Notes: generated from the letters alone by a model not told the origin. 64,000 nt of DNA from Setophaga petechia (GCA_024362935.1 JANCRA010000001.1:53045501-53109500), one strand, 5' to 3'; positions 1 through 13,391 are shown, numbered from the stretch's first letter. Program-made: numbers and translations.

Positions 1-775
1 CCTGAGACTGGTGATGTCTGCTGTTTTGGAAAGCAAGATTTCAGAAATTTCCCAGGCTCATCTGGGAAGGTGATTGTGCTGGGAGGAAAGCAAAAAGATT
101 AGGTTCTACCTTGATTTGAACAACAGACCTAAGCCCTGGAAAAAGGCACCACTGATCTGCAGCTGTCACAGGGATGAAGTTGCCAGAGAGAAGGAGAAAT
201 CATTTTGCTATAGTGAGAAATGTTCATTGCTTGCTGTCTGAAAAAAATGCTGCAATATTTTGACACAGATACATTGCTATTTACATAAGCACTTCAAGCA
301 GGTGCTGACAGGGTTGAAGGCATGGGCACGGTCATTAAGTCCCTTTAAGCAATTCTGCATCATCTTGGAGGACTTTACTGCTCAAATTTCATTACAGGAA
401 GGATGTCCAACAACCTGTTCCTTGTTTGTACTGAGACTTCCCTATGCATCTTAATCAGGTAAACATCTGTTTCCACAGGCTGTCCTTTCATGTCTGGAAA
501 AAAGCAGCTGGTGAGTTTAAATCAGCCTCACATTGTGTCAGAACAGAGATGGCCTCTGCTCAAGCTTTTGAGATATGCTGAAAGGTAATAATTTTCCAGG
601 TGTGGATATCAGAAATATTCAAAGAGCTGAAATGGAATTTCCTACCCAGAGAAATGGAAGGCAGGGGGGGAGAGGATACCCCAGTAAGCTCATCCCCTTT
701 GATATGAATAGTGCTAGTTTAGACTGTCATTTCAGATTAGCTACATAACTACGCACACCCTAGAATGGAATCAGT
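1..775. other. Unique sequence, no gene seen
   Basis: I see nothing recognisable here. There are only short open frames, no repeat family I know, and no convincing splice-flanked coding segment. Confidence 0.5.
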
Positions 776-1003
776 CACAGAATCATAGAATCAATTAGGT
801 TGGGAAAGACCTTTGAGACCATTGAGTCCATCCTATCAGCTAACACCACCTTGTCAGCTGGACCGTGGCACTGAGTGCTACACTGAGTCTTTCCTTAAAC
901 ACCTCCAGAGATGGTGACTCCACCACCTCCCTGGGCAGCCCACTCCAATGTCCAATCACTTTTTCTGTGAGGAATTTCTTCCTAATGACAAACCAAAATG
1001 TCT
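776..1003 (-). mobile_element. CR1 LINE, 3' end fragment
   Basis: Read on the minus strand this is the 3' untranslated end of a CR1 retrotransposon. The plus strand opens with AATCATAGAATCA, the complement of the CR1 tail. It continues with the diagnostic phrases TTGGGAAAGACCTTTGAGA and CCACCTCCCTGGGCAGCCC, and ends near GAGGAATTTCTTCCTAATGA. CR1 inserts are usually 5'-truncated, and this copy fits that pattern: no ORF2 sequence is attached. It is diverged and has no coding capacity. Confidence 0.9.
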
Positions 1004-3888
1004 TTTGATTCCAAGTTTATTCAAGCAAGAAATCTCTTGACCCACAGTGTATTGAGGTAATTATTTGTCATCTAAATTACCTTACTTTAAACTGGAGAGA
1101 GATTGGTCTTATACCAAGCAAAATCTCCTCTCCCTACTCTGCTCTGCCCCTACTTTATTTTTTCCTGTTGTTCATTCCTCTAAGGAATTTCATGGTTTAG
1201 CAGGAAAGCAAACCCAGAGACTGAACATATTTGTGCTTTGAGAAGGGAAAGGATACTTTAAAATATGCCAGGGAAGAAGGTTGGCTCTCAGCTTGCTGTG
1301 CAACTAAACACAAAATACAAAAGCTTCTACTTCAGCATCACAACAATCTTCTTCACAAAACAAGACAAGCAACTTGGACTTCAGAAAGGACCTTTTTTAG
1401 TAAAGCAAATGCAGAACACCTTCCTAATCTTCCGATGTTTCCAGGCTGACTGTCTTCCTGCAGAGGTGTACAGCCAACATCGCTGTCTCTTTCCACCCCC
1501 TCTGCAGAAAACCTCCTTGCAGTCTCAAGGCTGTCTCATAAAGTTCACACAGGATTTTGGAGTACAGATCCCAGTGAAAGCTGGTGGTACCCATGGCTTC
1601 CCCAGACATGCAGTCATGCCCACCTGCTCTTCTGCTTACCTCTTGCTGCTGTACCCTGTAAGGAACCTTTCTGAGGGGGCATCAGGCCAGAGAGATTTAT
1701 TGCTAGCTGCCTTTCAGACACTGCAAGCAGTCAGGAAATCATGGACATGCTCTTGGTCCCAAGCAGCTTACAAGGGGTGATAGAAAATAAAAAGACTGAC
1801 ACAACAGAAAGTAATCAAGCATGTTATTCTTTGAAGCTGCTTTTCTTGTGATAAAATATTGCAGCAAGGTTTGATATTCGTTTTGATGCACGACCCAACT
1901 TGCACTCTCATCTCTGCAGCTTTTTGCTTCATTTCTCAGGTTCAGGACTAAGACCTTTATCTTGATTTTGAGCTTTTTGGTTAACATTTCTTATAGGAAG
2001 AGTGAGTTTCTCCCTAGAGATGAGGTAGCACATGGCCACGATACCTGTGGTACCAGTGGAACATCAGTGATACGACTCCCTGAAACCACTGACTTTAGTT
2101 TAAAGCACACTGGGCTGGGCAAACCTTCTACTGCCCTCAGCCTGATCATGGTCAGATAAAGAAATTTTAAAGTCTTCCTGAGAACTAACATAACCTCAAT
2201 TTCCCCCAGGCTAATTTCAGAATCATCCAGGTAATCGAAAATGTTTTGCTCACTGTTCCTTAGGACCTAACAACCAAAAAAATCATATAGCTTCTTCTCA
2301 TCCTCCTCTGGGTTGCCTGGATACAAACTACCTCTATCCAGGGATGATTAAATATTTATATGAAATTCTGGGCAGTTGTAGTCCACATGAGTTCCACTTG
2401 GAAATTTGCTGTTTCTCTAGGAACTTATCAAAAGGCCGTGTATGTCTGCTTTATTTCCATGTCTCAGGCAATTGAATAAAATATATTACCTCTCCCTATA
2501 AAGCCTGCCTCATATAATTTGATTTTTATCTCCTTTTTTCCTTCTATCACTTATGGATTTTTGGAGTTTGGATCAGTGAAGGCCCAGTGCCACAGAATAA
2601 ATCATTATTTCTGCTCCTGTGACTCTTACTTACACTTTTGTACTCTATAATCAACCTCAATCGTATCTTCGTTTTCCTGTACCTGTACCACATCTGCTGC
2701 ATCTGCAGCATTCCATGTGATTTGCTTTAAGTGAACTGAAGATCAGTCAAAATCTTTAAAATTAAAATATCATTTATTGAGTGACCAACAACATTCACAG
2801 AAAGAGATTGCTTGGCTTGAAGTTTATTTTTAAAATCAGAAATGGAAAAACAAAACAAAACACCACCATCATCACCCCCAAAAACCCAAATAAAAAAAAC
2901 CCCAACATCCCACAGGAATTCCAACATATTTCATTAATGAACTAGAATTTTTTCAAATGTAACTCAAGAGAAAGCAAGAGATAACTAATGTTTCCTAGAG
3001 TGGAAGAATTTCTGGTGTGGTCTTTCTGCAGACAGAAACCACCTACAAAGTCTTTTGTTTCATTTTGCCACAGGATTCAATCAATGCAGCTGTAAAGCAG
3101 ACCAGTATGATCATATTGAGATGGCATTTGAGGATTTTATCTCTCATCAGTGTTTGGTTTCCTTTTATTATGACCTGTCAATTTTCCTCAAGTGATTAAA
3201 TTATCAGCTCTTCTATTTATAGATTTTTCTTAAATTTCTGAAATTAAAAGAGTTATATGAACAGTAAAACAAATATCTTTCCTGTGTTCACAGGGCAGGA
3301 GGTGAGCAATTTGTTAAGAAAAAGAATACAAAGATTAATTTTCTGCAGCCACAGAGAAATTTTTCCATCTCTTCCAGCAGAAGGCCCTCCCTGGGAATTG
3401 AAAAATGTTGTGCCTGCTTCATGTGACAGCAGTAGCCCTGTATTTGGCAGCCAAAGGAGAAGCATATGGCAGGAGAAGTGACTCTGTAGCTGAATGCACC
3501 GTTCTCCAGTCACTGCTCATAGGCAGTGTGAGCAGTGCTAGAGGAGGAATTCAGCAATGGGTATCTACTCAGTTGTGCTTTTAAAAGTTTGTAGAAATAT
3601 CCATTTTTCAGAGTAGAGGAAAGAGCCAGAGCTGCTCCACAATCCAGCCAGAGGCCAAGATCTCATGTTAATGGAGAAAGCTGGAAGGAAAGAGAGAAAA
3701 AGTAAGAGAGGGAAGGGAATTACATTAAAGAATGAGAAAGAAGATGCTTTTAATGTCTCTAACTCAGAGAATGGGGAGTTTGCAAGGGAAGCAGTCCAGA
3801 TGCTGAACAGGGAATTAGAAGCTTTCCCACTTCCTTTTCCAGTGCAGATGTATACCTCAAACTCAGCATCCAAACCAGGTCCTTGCAC
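1004..3888. other. Unique sequence with an A-rich tract
   Basis: There is no gene I can support. A 171-codon open frame at 1265-1780 (+) has no recognisable domain, no conserved motif and no splice context, so I treat it as chance. A low-complexity A/C-rich tract (CAAAA and CCCCAAAAA-like) lies at about 2846-2905. The rest is unremarkable AT-rich sequence. Confidence 0.45.
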
Positions 3889-4095
3889 TGCAGATTTTCA
3901 TCTGGGATAGTGCTCATTTTCTTCTTAGCAGCTGGTACAGGGCTTTGTCTTGGCTTTAGTATGAGAATATTGTTGACAACACACTGATGTTTTGGTTGTT
4001 GCTCTGTGGTGCTTGCTCTAAATCAGGGACTTTTTAGTTTCCCACACTCTCCCAGTAAGGATGTTCACAAGAAACTGGGAGGAATATGGGTCAGG
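3889..4095 (+). mobile_element. Avian ERV LTR fragment, U3 5' part
   Basis: The segment follows the 5' part of a common avian LTR: a degenerate TG start, then TGGGATAG, CATTTTCTTCTTAGCAGCTGG, and the phrase TGATGTTTTGGTTGTTGCT followed by GGGACTTTTTAGTTTCCCA. It stops within the U3 region near GGGAGGAATATGGGTCAGG and runs directly into CR1 ORF2 sequence. No TATA, poly(A) signal or 3' end remains, so it is a broken LTR. The family assignment comes from remembered avian LTR sequence and was not checked by search. Confidence 0.7.
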
Positions 4096-4612
4096 CAAAG
4101 TGTGAAGTTACATCCCTGAAGTTTAGGAAAGCAGACTTCCAGCTTTCCAGGGAGATAATCATTTTGGGAATCCCCAGAGAGACTGCCCTCAGGGACAAGG
4201 CAGTGGAACAGAGCTGGCAGATTTTTAAGGAAGTCTTCCAAAGAAAGCAAGAGCTGGTGATCACCAAGAGCAAGAAATCTAGCAAGGAGGGCAGGAGACT
4301 GGCATGGCTGAGTAGGGAAATGCTGGTCAACTAAAGGGCAAGAAGCAACAGGTATTGAAAGCAAGGACAGGTGACCTGGGAAAAGTAGAGATGAAGTTCA
4401 GTTGTGTAGGGATGGGGTGAGTAAGGCCAAGGTGAAGCTGGAATTGAATCTGGAAAGGAACACAAAAAATAAAAGGAAAGGCTTCTACAGGTATTGTTAT
4501 CCAGAAAAGGAAGGCCAAGGAAGGTCTGATCTCATGAAATGAGTCCCTGACCATGGCAGAAGGGTTGGAACTGGATAATCCTTAAGGTCCCTTCAAAAAA
4601 TCTGATTTTATT
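4096..4612 (+). mobile_element. CR1 LINE with internal deletion: ORF2 fragment joined to 3' tail
   Basis: The forward translation across 4086-4334 contains CR1 ORF2 phrases from the linker between the endonuclease and the reverse transcriptase, such as FRKADFQL, SWQIFKE and SSKEGRRLAWLSREML. The match continues through GKAKVKLELNLE-like sequence to KGFYRY near 4490. At about 4535 it jumps straight to the CR1 3' tail (CCATGGCAGAAGGGTTGGAACTGG, then TCCTTAAGGTCCCTTC). The whole reverse transcriptase core and most of the 3' region are missing. Stops and the deletion make it a dead copy. It abuts an LTR fragment on its left. Confidence 0.85.
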
Positions 4613-7600
4613 GGACTGACTCCCAAGTGACTGGTTTGTCTCATGACCTATGCTGAAAAAATAATTCTGAACAGAAAATGACATTGCTCTTCTAGATAAA
4701 CTGCCACAGACAGGAAACAGGAAGACCCCAAGTATCATTTCATAAATTCACACAGTTCCTAATTGAATTTAGCTGAATTCTTTTAGGGAGCCCCAGTTAA
4801 ATTTCTTCATTCTTGGTGTCTGGCCCATTTGAACTATCTTTGTCTCCCCCAGGAGACTCCACCTAGCCCAGCCACCAGCCCAGTGCAGATGAGGCTGTGT
4901 CATGTCAGGCATGGCAGGCAGTGGTGGTGGCAGCTTCACATTCCTCAGGGTGCCCTGAGTGACACAGAGCAGCTGATTTGAGTCCACTGGGTGCTTTACT
5001 GTAAATGTGACCAGAGTTGTCAGAAAGAGAAACTGCTGCCACCTGACCCCTTCAGAGGTTTTACATTTACAGACAGCTGGTGCCTCTTATTTAGATTCTT
5101 CATTTGCAACTCAGCTGAACTGAGATCTGACTGTAAAGCCACTGCTGAGACAAGAAAGATTTTATTTTAATCTAAGACAAATAGGTTTTTCCAATTTTTT
5201 TTTTCCTCTGATGAACTTCCAATATTTTGGCATTCATTTTCTCACCATGAATTGTGGCCAACATTGCAGGGATCATCATATAGATAAGAGTCTTACCTGC
5301 ATTTTCTCTTTTACATATGGAAACAATTCACCTCAGTTCAGTTCCACACCAAGTTTTTTCTCCTCAGTTGCTGCCATGACATCTGTGATTTGTGGCTTCT
5401 TTGCGTTATGCCCCAATTCTTCCCCTCTTCCCACTGTGACACTGCAGATCCCATATGGATGCCACATGGTCACAAAGCTCCAACAAACTTGGTGAGCCAG
5501 CTAAGGGGTGGCAGTGGTGCATCACAGGATCTATTTTTTATCACAGGAGTCCTTCCAAAAGAAAGTGTAAGATACTGTACTATGACACAAATGAAACCAG
5601 AACTCATTAGAGCTGCAAGTTTACAGAAATCAAGATGTAACATTCTCCCTTGCTAAAATCCAAGCAGTTTACCCTCTTTCTCTTAATGCAGCCTGACAGA
5701 ATCAAACAACTTCCCTCTAAAATATGACTTTCATTTTATCTTGCAATTCTTAATATATTTTCATTGTTTTAGTTAATAAATGTATTAAGGGATGACTCCT
5801 AATGGAGCTTAATGAGTCTGTCAGTGCTATTTAACATCTTACATTACTGCGATGGCTTCATCCTCCACTCACTGTCAGCGCCCCAAAGCAGAAAACAACT
5901 GCATCAACATTTTAATAAAGCAAAAAATTAGTACTTTTATTTTCTTTTATTAATTGTTAAGAAGAACACAGAATTTGAGAGCTTTTCCTAACAGGGTATC
6001 TTCTGCATCTGCTATGTAGGTAATGTATTTATCTCTAGCAATCTCTCAGGCCTTTATGGTAATTCTGCAGTGCTAAAATATTTCTATAGGGTCAGCATAT
6101 GGTAAAAAATGTAAGTACTAGCAGGAAATCTGAGAAGGACTCACATTCACACACATCATCTTAAAACAAAATACATTTTCTAATAAAACCTGTGAGGCCA
6201 GATCTCATAGCTATGGAAGATAGATGTCAAAAATAAACAGATAGTTTGGGTTGGTTTAAGGAAACTGTACAGCACTCTCTCTATGCAAAGCACTAGTCAA
6301 CAGAAAAACAGGTACACCTAGAACAATGTTATTTTTCTACCAGTGATGTAAAAGCACAGATTTTCAGTGCGGGTTTTTTTAAAAAAACAATAATTTGGAG
6401 CCTATCTAGCAGCTTCAAGCTCAGAGCAAATCCTTCATTATAGAACAGACTCTTGTCAGTTCTGGAAACAGGGAATTGCTTTCGTCTGCCAGAGACCAAA
6501 AATACCTCAAGAAAAAAGGCCAAAGATCTCAGCCAAGTGGTGGGGCCCTCTGGAAAGCCTTAGAGAGCTGTCTCCAGAACAGTGGAAGGTGGTTTCACAA
6601 CCTACTCCTGGAGAAGAGGACAGGTAGAATGCATAATGCCATCCAGCCCTGGTCTGTGCCTTGTCTGTGTTCTGTGTATGAAATCCAGCAGCAAGGAACG
6701 TGGACTCAAATGAGCAATCCCTCAGGCTGGCATCCTCTGTCAGGGAATAAACTGTTGTGTCTTTCCCAAAGAGATAAAGCCTTTCTTTGGTGTACAGGGA
6801 AAAAGGACTAACCCTTGACAAGAAGTATGGGGCTCAGCCATCAGATTAGGGACTGGAAGGGTTTTCTAACACCTCCATCTTCCACAAAGTGCTCACAGGT
6901 GTTACTCTGATGGTACAGATGCCCCAGAGCCAGAGTTTTTTGCTGTAACTGTGATTATTTTAGATTATTTCTTGGAGCATTTGGCACAGACTACTGCATT
7001 TATTCACACAGTATCTCCACGTGAGGGATGTGCATTTTATTGCCTTGGAGACTGATCCTAAGCACTTCTATGCACTCATTCTCTTCACCAAAATCCTGTG
7101 CATGAGCAAACACATTTTGAGCCAGAAACCTTGTACAGTGAGCACACCAGCATGGTACTCCTTGATGTCTGCTGCCAGCAGCTTCAAAATCAATAAAAAG
7201 GAGATGTGACTGATTTGCCTTGTGTCTCTTCAGGCACAATAACTTACAGTTTAGGATCTGATCCAATATGCAGGTTCTAAATGAGATTTCCTTCAAGCCT
7301 TGGGGCTAACATTTAGTCAGATGAAGAGAAAATCTGTTTGGAGGAAAAACTCCTGTAGAAAGGTAATGTGCCATTTCCACAAAAAAAAAAAAAAAAAAAA
7401 TCTAGGCTAGCCACCCAATTCATCATTTACATATACCAATAAGACTGGTTGGGGTTTTCCTGCTTCCTCCTAACCTTCTCTGTTTTGGTATATTCTCATC
7501 TGTTTTTCTCAGGGAAGTTTGTTTTGTTTTTAGTTAGCTGATAATAAATCTGATGGATTATTATTCATGCAATATTCATTCAGATTACACTGTGAGTTAT

Positions 7601-10600
7601 TTTTTCCTTTTCCTATTCCAAACACCAAGAGAAAAAAAAAATCTACTGACATTTTAATTTAGTGTAAGTGTTCTCTATTCTCTTGCTCTATCATGTAAAC
7701 TGAACTGCTTCCTATGGCTTGCTCTCACAGAAAAATTTGACTGTTCTGGTTTCTAGTACTATTTTTAACTATTATTGAGATATTCGTATCTGTGTAACTG
7801 AAACTGACTTTTTTCTTCAGTCAAGTGGGGACACCCAACCACTGCTTTTTTCTGAGTGTGAGATGTTTATGTTATCAGAAGCAAATGCAAGATGTATAAA
7901 CACCATGGAAAATCTTTCAAGTGTTTCTAGAAAATCTTTACATCTGTCCAAGCAGCTCAATAATCAGGTACATTTTACCAGAAGCTTTAACCTGGAAAAG
8001 TCTCAAAGGCTTAATCTAATTGGACTTCGTCTCTATGTCAAGAGAGTACCTAAGCTGGTTTTCTGAACTCATTCTATAGAAAAGTAGATATTGTCTCACT
8101 CTGTACGTATTAGATGGCAAACATGGTTTCTTATCTCAGACCCAAGTCTGAACCAGTCTTTTACATAAATATTACTTTACATAAACATTCAGAGATGCCC
8201 CTCTAGACAGGACACATCTACATGACCAGTTTTTACCTCTTATGTATGCTAAGATAGAAAGGCTTCCTTTCCTTCCTTAATGAATTTTATCAAACAGACC
8301 CAGAAGATCATGGCAGTGAACTAATTCCAACCACCTGCCTTCCTTCAGGAATGGCAAAAGAACCAGTCTAAACACTGCCTTAGTCCTTTGCCTAAGTATC
8401 CTGCTGGCTTGAAATTAATTTCATATTAATAATGAAATGACAGGGCTAAATGTTTACTTTTTTTGATGTGCTTAATTAATATTCTGATCAAAATACAAGC
8501 TTAGATCTGCATTTAAAGTCCAGACAGGATGCTGTGACTCTAGCTCAAGTTTTGAAACCTTTTCTATGCAGAAGGCACCTATGAAAGCTTTAATCCTCAG
8601 CATTCAAGGCATAGGTTCTGTATCTCATGCAAAAACCACCTTCACCACCAACACAGCAGCATATTGCAGAGAAGAAGGTCTGGTAAAAATAATAAAGGTA
8701 AGAAATGTCCAATCAGATTAACTTCTCAATGAAGCAAGGGAAATTGTGCTGATAGACTGTAATGTTAAATGAAAGCTTAAAGAAATCTAGACTCTCTAAC
8801 CTTCACTATCTGCATAACAGCACCTGAACTACAGCAAGAAGAGAGGGAAAAAATCTCCAGGTGTGAAAAGTATGAAATTAAGGGTGATCAGGAACAAGTC
8901 TTAGGTGTGATCCAGCCTGTCCTTCTAGAAACTGGAGGGTGCCATAATTCAGCAAATGCTTTTTAGTGAATATGAACTTCTAAGAAGATCATTATATATG
9001 GGGATTCTTCTCATGGTAAAGGCAGAGTGAATCACACCAGTGTTGGGTTTAGGAGAGAGATGCATTCTCTTCAGGTGATTTATTTTTGGGTTGGATCTGT
9101 TAAGATACAACTAGATTTATTGGCATTTCCCTAGGGGTTATGTATTTAGATCTCAGTGTCAATAATGCAAATAGCAAAGAACAATTTATTTTTAGCTCTT
9201 GTTGATTCATCTGCATCCTAAGCTTAATTTCTCAACTCCACCAATTACATTTGCTTTTTTCAGGGACAAAAAGAAGGAGTCCCTATTCTCATTTCAATGC
9301 CATTCAAGCTTCTCTGCTTATCTTTTTCTGTTCTGGAAAGTCAATAAATGACCCAAAAACCAAAGCTGTTGATAACTTCAGTGAGTGAGAAGGGAAAGAA
9401 AAGGACATCTCACAGATAACAAAAGCATCATAGAATAATAAATATGCTGGGGAGATGATAATTTGTGTACCTGTTCACTGCTCAGTGAGTGTTGTCATCC
9501 ACTACATTTGTTCTGTCACAGCAACCATGCCTGAGACAGTATTTTACCAGATACTGTGAAAACACAGACTAAAAGGCAATTCCTACCCAGAGGTTGGCCA
9601 GGCTGCAAAGCTTACAGAATCTCTTCCCCCAGTGAGCTCAATTTCCAACAGATGACTTGCAGAACTAAACCCTCCTGCACAGAGACCTTGGAACAGGCAG
9701 TGAGCATGGGGTTCTGCAGAGATGCTTGTGCAGCTGTCACTGGAGGTGTCAGAGGGGGAAAATGCTCTCTATAGGAAGATCTGACCATAGCATCTAGAAA
9801 TGTCATGTTTTTTTCTGCTTGGGAATTCTCCAATCCCACTGAAGGATGGCTGGATGGACTCTGTGGCAAGGAAGCAGTCTTCTCCCAGTCAACATTATGG
9901 GATGTTATAAGGTCACTACCTCTAGCAGGCACCAGGACTCAGGGATTTATCTTTCCCAGCTACTGGACACCAGCCTTGTGTGGCTGGAGAGCCAGCACTC
10001 CTTCTGTCCCAGGCTGATGGATATGACTGATGTTTTCCAGTTTGCAAGTTCAACCAATAGCAAGCATTCCAGAGACCCACATAGAGACAGGGGAAACACT
10101 TGCATGCCTTCCCTCAAACATAAAAATTTCTCAAATACATCCCATTACCCCCTTCTTGGCAGTTTCCAAGTGATCAATTTGTGACCTGAGAGTTTGGGTC
10201 TTTGTCATTGTCTCTGTTATAACCTACACAACATATATGTGTCTCTGAGTGGTTTTTTGTCACTTCTCTGTTATTTATTACTCCCTTTGAATAGAAAAGT
10301 TTTTCCATGTGATAATCTCAGTGAATTGGACACTGTTACATTTTAAGCACCCTTACTGGTCTGAATCCAGTGGGAAGAGCCAAGAGAGAAAAGGCAAGAT
10401 GCTTGCCTGCATCCAGGCACAGGCTGGCATTTATCACTGCAAGGTCTGCTGTCCTACCCCATCTCATCACTGAGACATACAGCCCATTTCAGTAAAATGC
10501 TGTAATGCCTCTCCTGGGCATCTTGCAGAATCTCTAATGTTTGGTTGTCAGAGCTGTTCTGTGACTTAAGTACAGATGCAGCCAAAGCAACTTTCAGACT

Positions 10601-10983
10601 GTCATGTGTGACAGAGATAAGAGCTTTCTCCATACATTTACAGCTATTTGAGGTTTGCAGTGGAATGTCAATGCCTGCACCGACAGGATGTAGGGGCTAC
10701 ATCCTCATCAATGCTACTAGACAAGAGCCAAAAGTCCCTATGGATCTAGGGAGACAGGCTGGACATACACCAGCATAGCAAAGAAGTGGGGGATAGGGAG
10801 ATTGACATGACAAAGCAATTTTTTTTCAATAATTCTGCTTATAAATCATCATTCAGTGCTGAAGCTCATCCTCATTCCCTGTCTTCAAGGGCAGAATCCT
10901 TGTTTCTTAAAGGATCCTCTGCTTTTGCTGCTTATTTCTCTAAGTCAAACCAATTTGCAAAATAGTAGTTCGTTGTGGTAGAA
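4613..10983. other. Unique sequence, no gene seen
   Basis: This is about 6.4 kb with no supported gene and no recognised transposon. It includes a 20-base poly(A) run at 7381-7400. The block around 5790-5960 is AT-rich with several TTAAT and AATTAG motifs and reads like possible regulatory DNA, but nothing proves that. Confidence 0.45.
7381..7400 (+). repeat. Poly(A) run, 20 nt
   Basis: There is an uninterrupted run of 20 A. No recognisable retroposed body precedes it, so I read it as a homopolymer and not as a tail. Confidence 0.9.
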
Positions 10984-11117
10984 ATCACAGAGCCACAGAA
11001 GAGGTCAGGTTGGAAGGGACCACAGTGGGTCATCTGCTCCAACCTCCCTGCTCAAGCAGGGTCATCCTGGAGCACATGGCAGAGGATTATATCCAGACAA
11101 TTCTTGGATACCTGCAG
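10984..11117 (-). mobile_element. CR1 LINE, 3' end fragment
   Basis: The plus strand shows ATCACAGAGCCACAGAAGAGG, TTGGAAGGGACCACAG and CTCCAACCTCCCTGCTCAAG, followed by GTCATCCTGGAGCACATGGC. This is the complement of a CR1 3' end of the subfamily with the CCTGCTCAAGCAGG palindrome. It is cut off at about 11117, where unrelated sequence begins. Confidence 0.88.
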
Positions 11118-11497
11118 CTGATAACTCATAAAAACTAAATCTCTGAGAATTTTACAGTACCTGGTATAGGTAAGTAGCCCTTGCATGTTATTAAGCCCAA
11201 CTTTGATAGTCTTATAAGCATTAGGGGTGCCACATTTTAGCAATTAACTATGCCATTATTTATATAAGAAGCTATAGATGCAATGTTACAGCTGGGTAAT
11301 GGCATTGAAATATACATCTCTATGCAGTACTGGCTATTCACATTTCACATGGATTATGATCTAAAAGGTACATTTCTGTTTCAAATTTTCCTACAGTGCC
11401 TGTAATGACTTCATAGCACTGTCTGCTACTTACAACTGACTCTCACTTCTCTAACTAAACATTAAAATAGCAATCAATTTTCAACTCAAAACCACCA
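11118..11497. other. Unique spacer between two CR1 copies
   Basis: I see nothing recognisable in this 380-bp AT-rich spacer. The two flanking CR1 copies are in the same orientation. Confidence 0.4.
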
Positions 11498-11939
11498 AAT
11501 CACAGAATGGGCTGTGAAGAGACCACTGGATCTCACCCAGTCCAGCCTTCCTGTTCAAGCAAGGTCCCCTAGAACACCTTATTCAGGATTGTGCTCAGGC
11601 AGCTTTGAATATTTCCAGTGAGGTAAACTGCAACCTTTCTGAGCAACCTGTTCCAGTGCTCAGTCACCTGCATGTTAAAGATGTTCCTCCTCACGTTCAA
11701 GTGGAACTTCCTGTGTTCCATTTTCTGCCCACTGCCCCTCATGCTGTTGCCTGGCACTATTGAGCAGAGCCTATCTTCATAGTCCTGACACCTCCCTTCA
11801 GCTATTTATGGACATTGATGAGGTCCCCTCTCAGTTGCCTCTTCTCAAAGCTGAACAGGCTCAGTTCCTGCAGTTGTTCCCCATAAGAGAGATGCTCCAG
11901 GCCTCTCACCACCTTTGTTACCCTCTGCTGAACCTGCAG
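11498..11939 (-). mobile_element. CR1 LINE, longer 3' fragment
   Basis: About 440 bp of a CR1 3' region is present on the minus strand. The plus strand reads AATCACAGAATGG, CCTGTTCAAGCAAGGTCC, CAACCTGTTCCAGTGCTCAG, GTGGAACTTCCTGTGTTCC, GAGGTCCCCTCTCAGTTGCC and AAGAGAGATGCTCCAGGCC. The ladder of phrases matches the CR1 subfamily seen at 10984 but extends further toward ORF2. It ends near CTCTGCTGAACCTGCAG. It carries no intact reading frame. Confidence 0.92.
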
Positions 11940-13391
11940 CCCAAGATTCATGGAGGAGGAGCAAAAACACTGAGGCTTCTCTTGTATTCAGCCGCTGCAT
12001 CACCCAGTGGGACTCACTAACAGCAGGTTGCAAGGAAAAGCCTCAATGCTGCTGTCCAAGGGAAAGATCTGGTGGCAGCAATAACAGATAACTGTAACTG
12101 ATAATCCAAGGGACACAGGGAAAAACTAAATAACTAAATGAATAAAGGAGATACGATCTTCTTTGATTTTTGGAATGGCCTTCAAGGAGTGATATAAAAT
12201 TTCCAGGTGAAACCTTGGTTCTTTTGAATTAATATCTTTGGCACCCTGAACAACTCTCCTCTCCTCTGTAATATAGGGAATGATAGCACTTCTCTGCCTG
12301 AGTTATCTGTTTAGTTTGCAGGGCTTTTCAGAAAGGAATTATCAACCAAAGTAATTCAACACAGCATTTGCCTGGGGCCATCAGTGCCTTTGCAGTACAT
12401 TTAACAGTAATAGATGCAATAAATAATGAGGTCCTAGAGGAAAATGATAGTCCAGCTAAACATCCTTAGTACTCAAGGCATCTCCAAGGGCTTCTCAAGC
12501 CCATTTGACAGCAGATGCAGGATTGGTTTGTAATGACAGTATTTCTCCATATGTTGCAGAAGGGTACTAGGTGAGTATAGTGTAGCCCTAGCAACAAATT
12601 CCCTTGTTTTCCAAAAACCTCACTTTTTTAACACTTAATATAAACCTCCTTTTGTCATCTATTGCGCTGTCTCTTGCCAATGTTATCCAAAAATATTTTC
12701 AATACCTCCTGTTGCTCTCCTGACTGATCTACGGTGTTTGCCCACTCTAAAGGTAAATGTAGATTCAAAGAACAGCTGGAAATCAATCTTTTCCTTCTTT
12801 AATATTTCAGGTAGATTCATTATCTTCCAAGCAAGTAATTTGTCACTTTAATAAGTACCTGAAAAGTTAATTCATTTAATAGGAGCAACTTCTTCATTTA
12901 TTAGCCAAGCAGCAATTGCAATTCAGGTGGCAAGGAGAGATTGATGAAGAATGAGTAATGCCTGAATGGTACAGTAAATGTTATTGAACTCATTTCATCT
13001 ATTAGTTTGAAGATAATTAATCTGACATTGTCAGTATCTGGAAATGAACTGATCAAGCCTTGAGCTCTTTGGCCATTTTAACCTGAGGCTGGCTATGTTT
13101 TGTCAATGGGGAAGGGCAATGCAAAGTTAAAACAAGAAAAGTTTGTCCATAAATTAAAACTAATTTAGGATATTCAATATCTTGGGGAAAAAATCCATTA
13201 CTTTGTTCCTTTCTGACTCTTTTCTTTTTGAAGCAAAATATGTAGTTTTGGTGGAAAGAAGAATGTCCCCGCATTCTCTGTTCTTTACTTAGAAAACAGA
13301 AGGACATAGAAGAAGCCAAAATTTGAACTGGGTATTGTACTTGAAGGAAGCTACAAATATATGTTGAATTGCTCTGTGCTTCGATGTGGAG
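11940..13391. other. Unique sequence; possible conserved non-coding block
   Basis: There is no gene or transposon I recognise. The part from about 12780 to 13020 is rich in TAAT and ATTA homeodomain-type cores, together with CAATTGCAATTCAGGTGGCA, and lacks repeat character. This appearance is typical of vertebrate non-coding conserved elements but cannot be verified from one sequence. Confidence 0.35.
13386..13391. repeat. Target-site duplication, left copy (GTGGAG)
   Basis: This 6-bp sequence immediately precedes the LTR start TGTCAC and is repeated exactly after the LTR end at 13810-13815. Confidence 0.85.

Noticed and set aside
1265..1780. 171-codon plus-strand frame as a gene
   Set aside because: It has no recognisable domain and no splice or promoter context. 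It overlaps other open frames, as expected of locally stop-poor DNA.
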